A DNA stretch of 8,379 bases from Verrucomicrobiota bacterium (GTDB lineage Bacteria > Verrucomicrobiota > Verrucomicrobiia > Chthoniobacterales > UBA10450), in assembly GCA_003219925.1 (NCBI GenBank), contig QHQU01000071.1, forward strand, positions 1 to 8,379. Direction: 5' to 3'. The translations under genes and the position numbers were made by a program. Shown here in pieces: positions 1-5,979 of the stretch. Below the pieces are notes generated by a model. That model had not been told where the DNA came from. It made no database searches and saw only the letters and a program-made list of their open reading frames with translations. Within the stretch, counting starts at the first letter, position 1. Every line of letters begins with the position of its first letter.

Positions 1-1206
1 GACCCGGTCCGTGCGTGAGAGCGATCCGGTTTTGATCTGGCCCGCATTCGTCGCGACGGCGATGTCGGCGATGGTTGTGTCTTCGGTCTCCCCGGAGCGA
101 TGCGAAATGATCGCGGTGTAATTATTGTCGTGCGCGAGCTTGATCGCATCGAGCGTTTCCGAAAGCGTCCCGATCTGGTTGACCTTAATAAGAATGGAAT
201 TGGCGACGTGCTCGTCGATTCCTTTGCGCAAAAACTCCACGTTCGTTACAAATAAATCGTCGCCGACAAGCTGAATTTTTTCGCCCAGCCGCTCGGTCAA
301 TTTCTTCCAGCCTGTCCAATCGTTCTCGGCGCAACCATCCTCGATTGAGATAATCGGAAACTTCGCGCACAGCTGGGCATAATACTCGATTAATTCTTCC
401 GCTGTACGTTTTGAGCCGTCGGATTTTTTAAAAACATAAAGATTTTGTGCGCGATCGTAGAACTCGGATGAGGCGGCATCGAGCGCGATAAAAATCTGTT
501 CGCCCAGTTTGTAGCCGGCGCGCTCAACCGCCTTCGCGATGGATTCGAGCGCGTCTTCGGCCGACGAAAGTGCCGGTGCGAATCCCCCCTCATCGCCAAC
601 GGCAGTGGAAAGGCCGCGCTCGCGCAAAACCTTTTTTAGTTCGTGAAAAACCTCCGCGCCGTAACGGACCGCTTCGGGAAAATTTGGTGCGCCCTTCGGC
701 ATGATCATGAACTCCTGAAAATCGATTGGGGCATCGGAATGCGCGCCGCCGTTCAAAATATTCATCATTGGGACCGGCAAAACGCGCGCGCCGGGTCCAC
801 CCAGGTAACGAAAGAGCGGAAGGTTTGCCGCCGCCGCGGCAGCGTGCGCGGTGGCAAGGGAAACGCCGAGCAACGCGTTCGCGCCCAGATTTTTCTTGTT
901 GGGCGACCCATCCAGTTCGATCAGCTTGGCATCGATCTTTTCCTGGGCGCGGGCGTCAAATCCCTTGAGGGCATCAGCTATTTTTCCGTTCACATTCGCG
1001 ACCGCCTTGAGCGCACCCTTGCCGCCGTAACGTTTCGTCTCGCCGTCACGCAATTCCCAAGCTTCGTGCTCACCTGTGCTTGCACCGCTGGGCACGGCTG
1101 CCCGTCCGAGCGCGCCACCTTCCAGTCGCACATCGACTTCAATGGTGGGATTGCCGCGCGAATCTAAAATCTCTCGTCCGATTATCTCAGCAATGCTGGT
1201 TTGCAT
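1..1206 (-). CDS. eno: Enolase (phosphopyruvate hydratase), C-terminus cut by window edge
   Basis: Glycolytic enzyme interconverting 2-phosphoglycerate and phosphoenolpyruvate in the cytoplasm (EC 4.2.1.11); in many bacteria it is also a degradosome partner. The reverse strand reads 402 codons without a stop from an ATG at 1204-1206. The N-terminus is typical (MQTSIAEIIGREILDSRGNP), followed by the mobile substrate loop SGASTGEHEA at about residues 40-49. The metal and catalytic region is present: SIEDG with Glu near 289, GDDLFVTN with GDD at about 315-317, the catalytic Lys in LIKVNQIGT near 341, ISHRSGETEDT near 368-378, and QIKTGSLSRTDR near 390-400. Bacterial enolases are about 425-430 residues, so roughly 25 residues lie before base 1. 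No clear Shine-Dalgarno precedes the ATG. It is transcribed divergently from the exported-protein genes. Every active-site motif expected in the visible part is intact, so identification is firm. Confidence 0.97.
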   Translation of the reverse strand, partial: MQTSIAEIIGREILDSRGNPTIEVDVRLEGGALGRAAVPSGASTGEHEAWELRDGETKRYGGKGALKAVANVNGKIADALKGFDARAQEKIDAKLIELDGSPNKKNLGANALLGVSLATAHAAAAAANLPLFRYLGGPGARVLPVPMMNILNGGAHSDAPIDFQEFMIMPKGAPNFPEAVRYGAEVFHELKKVLRERGLSTAVGDEGGFAPALSSAEDALESIAKAVERAGYKLGEQIFIALDAASSEFYDRAQNLYVFKKSDGSKRTAEELIEYYAQLCAKFPIISIEDGCAENDWTGWKKLTERLGEKIQLVGDDLFVTNVEFLRKGIDEHVANSILIKVNQIGTLSETLDAIKLAHDNNYTAIISHRSGETEDTTIADIAVATNAGQIKTGSLSRTDRV

Positions 1207-1326
1207 TTTGCGCGGCTATGATGCGCGATGTGCGCGCGCTGTCCAACAGATGTTGCGAAAGAATCTTTCTGGGGGAGCGAGCGGAGGATGCTGACTAGGA
1301 ACAGGGGTCCTGCGGCCTGTGCGCAG

Positions 1327-1346
1327 AGCGGGTTTCCAAACCCGCT
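1327..1346. repeat. Perfect palindrome 1, 9-bp arms
   Basis: The arms AGCGGGTTT and AAACCCGCT flank a CC centre; on the minus strand the core reads TTTGGAAA. Together with the palindromes at 1375 and 1402 it shares a TGRAA-type centre, while the arm sequence is different. There is no T-run on either side, so it is not a standard intrinsic terminator. It resembles one unit of a dispersed, REP-like intergenic repeat. Confidence 0.75.
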
Positions 1347-1374
1347 GACTCAAACAACCCGCGCAAGGTCACAT

Positions 1375-1395
1375 CAGCGGAGTGAAACTCCGCTG
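1375..1395. repeat. Perfect palindrome 2, 9-bp arms
   Basis: The arms CAGCGGAGT and ACTCCGCTG surround a GAA centre, so the core reads AGTGAAACT. It has the same architecture as palindromes 1 and 3, with a TGAAA core and its own arm sequence preserved by complementary pairing. It lies six bases before palindrome 3. No T-run follows it, so a terminator role is not favoured. Confidence 0.75.
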
Positions 1396-1401
1396 GGCGC
1401 A

Positions 1402-1416
1402 CAGACTGGAAGTCTG
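1402..1416. repeat. Perfect palindrome 3, 6-bp arms
   Basis: The arms CAGACT and AGTCTG surround GGA; the core reads ACTGGAAGT. A short GGGTTCCC palindrome (1416-1423) abuts it. The CAGACTGGAAGTCTG string resembles dispersed intergenic repeats I recall from Verrucomicrobiota genomes; that resemblance is from memory and was not searched. Confidence 0.7.
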
Positions 1417-1474
1417 GGTTCCCGCAAGAGATTCGCACTGGCAATCTCGATCTAGATTAGTACGCTATGGCCTA

Positions 1475-2287
1475 ATGTTGGTCCGCGGACGAACCGCTTT
1501 GTTGTTATTGCCGATTGCTGCCGGCGTGTTGATCGGTGCCGGGCCAGCCAAGCTTGCGCCCGATCAAATGGCAAAAGCAGCCCGGACCGACACCATCACA
1601 ATTCCAACTCCAGGTGAGCTTTTCGCCGCCTTGCAAAAACCGGGCAAACCGAACTGGACCGCCGCCTACCGTGCCCCCATCCCGACGACCTATAAAAATC
1701 GCGCCCAGCTTGCACTCAATCTGGGCGGTTTAATCGCAGATGGTTTCATCGCGGTGGAAGCACAAGATAGTCAGCAGGTGAAAAACATTGGCTCAGATGT
1801 GATCAAGTTGGCCAAGGCGCTCGGGGTCAGCCAAAACATTCTTAGTCGCAGCAACAGCATCAATGACTTCGCGGAAACGAATCAGTGGGATTCGCTCCAG
1901 GAAGAACTGGAGGCGACGCAGAACGAAGTAAAGAACTCGATGCAATCTCACAGCGACCAGGATCTGGTCATTCTGGTCAGCATTGGTGGATGGATTCGCG
2001 GAACCCAAGTGGTGAGCGGGTCGGTTGCAGCTAACTACGATGCGCGCAGCGCGAAACTTCTGCGGCAACCGGCGTTGGTAGGTTTTATTCAAGCCAAGCT
2101 CAATGATGTTTCACCAGAGTTGCGAAACGATCCGCTGGTCAAAAACGTAAATGATCAGCTAACAAATTTGGAGAAACTGGTGACGTTTCCGGCCGGCAAA
2201 TCGCCCAGTCCAGATGACGTACGCAAGGTAAACAGCGTGGTCAGCGATTTGATGCAACAAATTCAACATAAGCCTGACGCGAAATGA
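1475..2287 (+). CDS. Exported, mostly helical protein of unknown function
   Basis: A 270-residue protein that I cannot assign to a family. The start is placed at the ATG at 1475 because it leaves a clean signal peptide: MLVRGR, then a hydrophobic stretch at residues 7-23, with likely cleavage near AGPA or KLA (25-28). No lipobox cysteine is present. An upstream in-frame GTG at 1382 would add 31 residues encoded by the palindrome cluster and bury the signal, so it is rejected. The mature part is predicted helical: residues 76-118 carry an amphipathic Ala/Leu-rich region, 137-157 a charged possible coiled coil (SLQEELEATQNEVKNSMQ), 164-182 a hydrophobic GGWIRGTQVVSG segment, and 193-235 and 247-264 further helices. 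There are no enzyme motifs and no cysteines. The stop overlaps the next start as ATGA, implying translational coupling. It probably works in the periplasm, possibly with its neighbour. No Shine-Dalgarno is evident. Confidence 0.8.
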   Translation: MLVRGRTALLLLPIAAGVLIGAGPAKLAPDQMAKAARTDTITIPTPGELFAALQKPGKPNWTAAYRAPIPTTYKNRAQLALNLGGLIADGFIAVEAQDSQQVKNIGSDVIKLAKALGVSQNILSRSNSINDFAETNQWDSLQEELEATQNEVKNSMQSHSDQDLVILVSIGGWIRGTQVVSGSVAANYDARSAKLLRQPALVGFIQAKLNDVSPELRNDPLVKNVNDQLTNLEKLVTFPAGKSPSPDDVRKVNSVVSDLMQQIQHKPDAK

Positions 2288-2715
2288 AACGTCAGTTTTT
2301 CCTGGCCACGATGTTTGTTTTCGCGGGTGTAGTCACTTCCCTGGCCGACACGGACGCGGAAGTGAATGCGCGGAAGAACGCACTGGATGTGGCCGGGGCA
2401 TTTACCAACGACGGCTTTAAACTGCGGGATGGACATTGGTGCGGTACCTTAAAGGCGCATGACCACGCCCTGATCGCGGTGAATCTATATGCCGGAAATC
2501 AGTATTGGTTTGCGGTCGGCTCGGCTGATCCCGTCAAGAAAATCGCGGTCAATATTTACGATGAAACCGGCAGGCTGCTGACAACGGAGCATTATGAAGG
2601 GGGCGACCGAGCTGCGGCCGGATTTTCGCCAAACGATAGTGGTCAATACTTCGTTTCAGTGGATTTGGTGGAGGGTGGATCGAGCAGCTTTTGCCTCATC
2701 TATTCTTATAAGTAG
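2284..2715 (+). CDS. Small secreted beta-rich protein of unknown function
   Basis: A 143-residue protein with a signal peptide (MKRQ, then a hydrophobic run at residues 5-20, probable cleavage after SLA at about 21). The mature domain of about 120 residues alternates short hydrophobic strands with turns: ALIAVNLYAGNQYWFAVGS (62-80), KKIAVNIYDETGRLL (85-99), and GQYFVSVDLVEGGSSSFCLIY (120-140). The pattern resembles PPC-like or other beta-sandwich domains of secreted proteins, but this is a fold guess. Cys53 (HWCG) and Cys137 (SFCL) are the only cysteines of the mature protein and could form a disulfide after export. Its ATG overlaps the stop of the preceding gene by four bases, so the two products are probably made together and may interact. 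Function unknown. Confidence 0.8.
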   Translation: MKRQFFLATMFVFAGVVTSLADTDAEVNARKNALDVAGAFTNDGFKLRDGHWCGTLKAHDHALIAVNLYAGNQYWFAVGSADPVKKIAVNIYDETGRLLTTEHYEGGDRAAAGFSPNDSGQYFVSVDLVEGGSSSFCLIYSYK

Positions 2716-2753
2716 GCTAGGCGGGGAATAGGATTAGCTTTGGAAACCTCGCC

Positions 2754-3221
2754 ATGAAGGTATCGAGTTGTGTCCTCGGGGGAATACTTACCTTGCTCGG
2801 TTTGTGCGCTACGAGCTGTTCTACCTCTGATCCGACAGCACCGACCGCGTCCAACAGCGGGAAATATTATGCCGTCAGCGCGAAGCAAGCGGAATTTTAT
2901 CTTTACGGCCCCCAACAGGGTAATGGTCCCGACCGGAAACTTCCGCAGGATACATTAATGATGCTTATTCGCCCGTCATTTGGTTACAGCAAGGTTCAGC
3001 TCATGAATGGCCAGCAAGGTTATGTCGCCAGTCAGGACATTCGCGCCGCGCCACCACAGTTGGTTTCGGCGAAGACGCCGATGGTCCCGCCAACCAGCCA
3101 TGAGACCGGCCGGACCCCAAAATTTCGCTTCGATCCGCGATCAATCCCGGCGGAACCATTGCCCAACGATGCTCCCGAACCGACGCCGATTCCCGAAACG
3201 GAAGCTTCCCCGTCGCCGTAG
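2754..3221 (+). CDS. Predicted lipoprotein with SH3-like domain and Pro-rich tail
   Basis: A 155-residue protein. The N-terminus is a lipoprotein signal: a hydrophobic run at 7-18, then ATSC with the likely lipidated cysteine at 22. The linker STSDPTAPTASNSG is followed at about 37-97 by a compact domain (KYYAVSAKQAEFYLYG, a Pro/Asp turn, then LMMLIRPSFGYSKVQLMNGQQGYVASQDI). Its 'resistance, turn, GYV' ending is the pattern of bacterial SH3-like domains, which often bind peptidoglycan or partner proteins. Residues 98-155 are disordered and rich in Pro, Glu, Thr and Ser (PEPTPIPETEASPSP), as in periplasmic spacers. It starts 38 bases after the preceding stop and is likely in the same transcript. 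The ATG has only a weak GGA upstream. The precise role is unknown; an envelope anchor or scaffold is the cautious reading. Confidence 0.8.
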   Translation: MKVSSCVLGGILTLLGLCATSCSTSDPTAPTASNSGKYYAVSAKQAEFYLYGPQQGNGPDRKLPQDTLMMLIRPSFGYSKVQLMNGQQGYVASQDIRAAPPQLVSAKTPMVPPTSHETGRTPKFRFDPRSIPAEPLPNDAPEPTPIPETEASPSP

Positions 3222-3267
3222 CTAGACAAGCGCGCCCTCCCGCGGATTAAGTAGGCGACAAATTGTG

Positions 3268-3540
3268 ATGAAAGCCATTCAGATATTTTACGAAGGCCGG
3301 GTACAAGGGGTCGGTTTTCGCTATTCCGTCAGGCAGATCGCGAAAGGATTCAATGTCACCGGATGGGTGCGCAATCTCCCCGATGGTCGCGTCGAGTTAC
3401 AGGTTAGTGGTGAGGAGGAGGAAGCGAACGCATTTTTAGAAGCCATTCGCCAAAGTGACTTGGGCTCTCTCATCAAAAAGGAATCGGAGCACGTGCTCGC
3501 CACGCCGCCCGATTCGCGTGGATTTGAAATTCGAACATGA
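3268..3540 (+). CDS. acyP: Acylphosphatase
   Basis: A small cytoplasmic enzyme hydrolysing the carboxyl-phosphate bond of acyl phosphates (EC 3.6.1.7). The 90-residue length is normal for the family. The signature GRVQGVGFRYSV (10-21) carries the phosphate-binding Arg18, and GWVRNLPDGRVELQVSG (32-48) carries the catalytic Asn36, with the same 18-residue spacing as in characterised acylphosphatases. The end GFEIR is also typical. A GTG immediately upstream (3265) could add one Met; the ATG at 3268 is preferred. The stop overlaps the ABC ATPase start as ATGA, making this the first gene of the packed run. No physiological link to the transporter is obvious; co-transcription is the safer explanation. 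Confidence 0.95.
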   Translation: MKAIQIFYEGRVQGVGFRYSVRQIAKGFNVTGWVRNLPDGRVELQVSGEEEEANAFLEAIRQSDLGSLIKKESEHVLATPPDSRGFEIRT

Positions 3541-4388
3541 CAGAGCCCGCTATTCGCGTCATCGACGTCACCAAAATATTCCCCACGCCATTTCGACGGC
3601 GCCGGGTCGTTGCCTTGCAGGATTTGAATCTCGAGATTGCTCCCGGTGAGATCTACGGATTGCTCGGGCCAAACGGTTCGGGTAAAAGCACGACCTTAAA
3701 AATCATTCTAGGCTTGATTGGGCCGACGCGCGGGAGCGTGCGCATTTTTGGTCGCGATAACTCCGCGGTCGCGGTGCGTCGCGATATCGGATTTCTGCCG
3801 GAGAATGCCTACTTCCATAAATTTCTTACCGGGGCCGAAACCCTGCGATTTCACGCCAAGCTTAGTGGATTGTCCGGGCGGGAAACTAAATCACGCGTTG
3901 CTGAATTGCTGGCAACGGTCGGACTTGCGCGGGCCGCTGACGCGCGCCTTGGCACCTACTCAAAGGGAATGCTCCAGCGTATCGGGTTGGCGCAGGCGCT
4001 GATTCATCATCCGAAAATTCTCGTGCTGGATGAACCGACCGCCGCGGTCGATCCAGCCGGCTCGCGCGACATTCAAAATCTTATCCTGTCTTTGAAAAAG
4101 CGCGGCACCACCATTTTGCTTTCATCGCATTTGCTCACTCAGGTGCAGGAGGTTTGCGATCGCGTCGGCATTTTGCATCGCGGCAAATTGCTGCGTGAGG
4201 GCCATCTCGAAGATTTGCTCGCGATCGAAAATCAAACCGAGCTCATTGTGGAAAATGCGACGCCTGATTTGCTCGATGGACTCGAGCGGGAGATTGCGGC
4301 GGGCAAAGCCCGGGTTATTGCGCGTCGCAAACCGCAAACTTCTCTCGAGCAATTATTCCTGAAGGTGACCGAAACCGGCGACGAATGA
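3537..4388 (+). CDS. ABC transporter ATP-binding protein (ABC-2 / CcmA-type)
   Basis: A cytoplasmic ATPase subunit of 283 residues that powers the permease encoded next. Visible motifs in order: Walker A GPNGSGKST (44-52); Q-loop region IGFLPENAYFH (84-94), where Glu replaces the usual Gln, as is common in this subfamily; signature YSKGMLQR (141-148); Walker B ILVLDEP (161-167); D-loop AAVDPAG (169-175); and switch His198 in LLSSHLL. All catalytic elements are intact. Residues about 235-283 form the C-terminal extension seen in ABC-2 exporter ATPases (ELIVENA, then SLEQLFLKVTE). It overlaps both neighbours by ATGA, so ATPase and permease should be made stoichiometrically. The substrate cannot be read from the sequence; ABC-2 exporters handle drugs, lipids, polysaccharides or proteins. 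No Shine-Dalgarno is visible, which fits translational coupling. Confidence 0.95.
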   Translation: MTEPAIRVIDVTKIFPTPFRRRRVVALQDLNLEIAPGEIYGLLGPNGSGKSTTLKIILGLIGPTRGSVRIFGRDNSAVAVRRDIGFLPENAYFHKFLTGAETLRFHAKLSGLSGRETKSRVAELLATVGLARAADARLGTYSKGMLQRIGLAQALIHHPKILVLDEPTAAVDPAGSRDIQNLILSLKKRGTTILLSSHLLTQVQEVCDRVGILHRGKLLREGHLEDLLAIENQTELIVENATPDLLDGLEREIAAGKARVIARRKPQTSLEQLFLKVTETGDE

Positions 4389-5254
4389 ACTCTTCCTTAG
4401 GCCGTATTGGCGCAATCGCGCGCACCACTTTTATCGAGCTGGCGCGGCTCCGCGTCTTCTACGTCCTCGTCCTGTTTGCGCTCGTTCTCATAATCAGTTC
4501 CTCCTTTCTGGCGCGAATTTCTTTTCAACAGGAGTTGCAAGTGACGAAGGACATTGCGCTGGGTGCCATCAATTTCTTTCTCAGCATGCTCGCCATCGTT
4601 GCCACCGCGCAACTATTGCCGCGGGATCTGGAAGACCACGTCATTTACAGCGTGCTAGCGAAACCGGTCCGGCGTTTCGAATACATGCTAGGTAAATTTT
4701 TCGGCGTGCTCGGACTATTGGTGATCTCCCTCGTTGCCATGAGTATTCTTTGCCTCGCTGTGATTCATTTACGAGAAGGAGCCGCCGTACGCGAGACGAT
4801 GCAGCAACTCGCCCAGTCGCCTTCCGAGGAACTCGACCACGCCTTGGTTGGGGTGCATCAAGCAGGAGCCAATCGCGATCTTGTTCTAGCCTTGCTCCTT
4901 ATTCTGACCAAGGCTGCGGTCCTGGTTTCGCTCACGCTCTGCATTTCCAGTTTCGCCACCTCAAACATCTTTACCATTAGCGCGATGGCGATGGTTTATC
5001 TGGTTGGTCATTTGGAATCGATCGCCCGCGATTACTGGCTGCATCAACGCGCCGCCGGCTGGCTGGTTCGCGCTTTTCTCGCCGCCGTCGTATTCTTTTT
5101 TCCAGACCTGCAAGCATTCAACCTTAGCGACCAGATCGTTGCCGGCAGTTCGCTCTCCAATTTGATGTTGCTGAAACTTCTCGGACTCGGCGTCATTTAC
5201 ATTGTCGGATACCTCGTGATTGCAATTGCGATTTTTTCGCAGCGCGAATTATGA
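4385..5254 (+). CDS. ABC-2 type transporter permease
   Basis: An integral inner-membrane partner of the preceding ATPase, 289 residues. Hydrophobic segments lie at about 23-43, 57-77, 105-128, 166-189, 193-210, 228-240 (short) and 262-284, giving about six or seven spans. A cytoplasmic loop between the second and third spans carries PRDLEDHVIYSVLAKPVRRFEYMLGKFFG (79-107), the 'KPV.R.EY..GK' pattern typical of NosY-like ABC-2 permeases. The N-terminal amphipathic helix IGAIARTTFIELARLRVF is the usual ATPase-contact helix of this family. A soluble segment rich in Glu, Gln and Ala (129-165) sits between the third and fourth spans, probably periplasmic. Start and stop both overlap neighbours by ATGA. 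The substrate is unknown. Export is inferred from the family and the lack of a solute-binding protein gene nearby. Confidence 0.92.
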   Translation: MNSSLGRIGAIARTTFIELARLRVFYVLVLFALVLIISSSFLARISFQQELQVTKDIALGAINFFLSMLAIVATAQLLPRDLEDHVIYSVLAKPVRRFEYMLGKFFGVLGLLVISLVAMSILCLAVIHLREGAAVRETMQQLAQSPSEELDHALVGVHQAGANRDLVLALLLILTKAAVLVSLTLCISSFATSNIFTISAMAMVYLVGHLESIARDYWLHQRAAGWLVRAFLAAVVFFFPDLQAFNLSDQIVAGSSLSNLMLLKLLGLGVIYIVGYLVIAIAIFSQREL

Positions 5255-5979
5255 AGCCCGTGCTCGCTCTCATTCTCATTCTGGCCGCGTTTGTACCCCT
5301 GAAATTAAAAATGGAGGCGGCTTGCGATCGGATCGTGCCCGGAGCGCTCTCCATTGATTTGCGCGAACAAATCGGTCAGTCCGCCTTCATCGCCGTGCTC
5401 GGTGGATTTCGTTCCGTCATGGCCGATCTCCTTTTCATCGACGCCTACTCCGCCTGGGAACGGACCGACTGGACCTATCTTCTTTTGCGTCTGCGGCAGG
5501 CCACTGAACTGCAACCGCGCGCCATTCTTTTCTGGGAGATGGCAGGATGGCATATGGCTTGGAATGCGGGCACCGCGGCGATGGAAGACGATTCCAAATC
5601 ACCGGCTGCGCGTCGCCGGTTGCAGCACGATTATCTCGAGCTGGGCGAGGATTTTCTCGTTCGTGGGATTGCCTACAATCCGGAGAAACCGCAACTCTAC
5701 GAAGCGCTGGCACGGTTGTATCGCGACAAGTTTCACGATCACGTCCGAGCAGCGGAGAATTTCGAAAAGGCGTCACGTCTACCCGAACACCATTCCTACG
5801 ACGAACGTTTTTCTGCCTACGAGCTCTCTTACTGCGAAGGCCGCGAACGCGAGGCTTACGATCGATTGCGCACTCTCTACCAGCGCGGGGAAAAGGAGCG
5901 CCTCCCGCGTTTGCTAAATCAATTGCGGGTCATGGAAGAGCGCCTGAAAATTCCTGTGAACGAAAGAATTATTCCCTGA
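5251..5979 (+). CDS. Membrane-anchored TPR-like protein linked to the ABC-2 exporter
   Basis: 242 residues. An N-terminal hydrophobic segment (3-19, LALILILAAFVPLKL) acts as a signal anchor or uncleaved signal, followed at about 44-64 by a semi-hydrophobic GGFRSVMADLLFIDA stretch. The rest is helical. Residues 66-107 (AYSAWERTDWTYLLLRLRQATELQPRAILFWEMAGWHMAWN) and 126-176 (LELGEDFLVRGIAYNPEKPQLYEALARLYRDK, then HVRAAENFEKASRL) have the spacing of tetratricopeptide-like helix pairs, with Pro after ELQ and YN. I recall similar 'GGFR..ADLL' plus 'LQP' proteins from planctomycetes and Verrucomicrobiota, unnamed. It overlaps the permease stop by ATGA, suggesting a dedicated accessory or scaffold subunit. 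It has no enzymatic motif. Whether the TPR-like domain faces the periplasm or cytoplasm is not clear. Confidence 0.82.
   Translation: MKPVLALILILAAFVPLKLKMEAACDRIVPGALSIDLREQIGQSAFIAVLGGFRSVMADLLFIDAYSAWERTDWTYLLLRLRQATELQPRAILFWEMAGWHMAWNAGTAAMEDDSKSPAARRRLQHDYLELGEDFLVRGIAYNPEKPQLYEALARLYRDKFHDHVRAAENFEKASRLPEHHSYDERFSAYELSYCEGREREAYDRLRTLYQRGEKERLPRLLNQLRVMEERLKIPVNERIIP

Larger units (their letters stand above)
1317..1404. repeat. Outer inverted repeat enclosing palindromes 1 and 2
   Basis: CTGTGCGC at 1317-1324 is exactly complementary to GCGCACAG at 1397-1404. This gives an 8-bp outer stem that would enclose hairpins 1 and 2. Its right arm overlaps the left arm of palindrome 3 (1402-1407) by three bases, so the outer stem and hairpin 3 cannot both form completely. 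No function is known. The pairing could be chance in GC-rich sequence, although it fits the density of inverted repeats here. Confidence 0.45.
1207..1474. other. Divergent intergenic region with a palindrome cluster
   Basis: A 268-base gap between the enolase start (minus strand) and the exported-protein gene (plus strand). It should hold the promoters of both, but I could not pick convincing -35/-10 pairs on either strand. The half near enolase (1207-1300) shows nothing recognisable. The half from 1302 to 1424 is dense in inverted repeats, listed separately. Plus-strand reading frames crossing this stretch translate to Arg-rich, family-less peptides and are not believed. Confidence 0.7.

Noticed and set aside
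643..1167. Plus-strand open frame of 174 codons opposite enolase
   Set aside because: It is antisense to a clear enolase reading frame, and its translation is Arg-rich with no recognisable domain; a shadow of GC-rich codon use.
1432..1463. Possible promoter TTCGCA...TAGATT or CTGGCA...TAGTAC before the gene at 1475
   Set aside because: The spacings are only 14-15 bases and the hexamers match poorly; not distinguishable from chance.
1382..1474. In-frame upstream extension of the first exported-protein gene to a GTG at 1382
   Set aside because: The extra 31 residues are encoded by the palindrome cluster, have no family character and would place about 37 residues before the signal-peptide hydrophobic core. 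The ATG at 1475 gives a normal signal peptide.
3222..3267. Terminator or promoter between the lipoprotein and acylphosphatase genes
   Set aside because: The short GC-rich spacer has no stable hairpin with a T-run and no convincing promoter hexamers, so the transcript boundary here stays undecided.
3789..3821. Q-loop glutamine replaced by glutamate in the ABC ATPase
   Set aside because: IGFLPE is a common form in ABC-2/CcmA-type ATPases, so it is not evidence of a defective or novel ATPase.
5547..5978. 144-codon open extension upstream of the phosphoesterase motif I
   Set aside because: It overlaps the well-supported TPR-like gene in another frame and is Arg/Ser-rich without a domain. The phosphoesterase fold begins exactly at the ATG at 5979.
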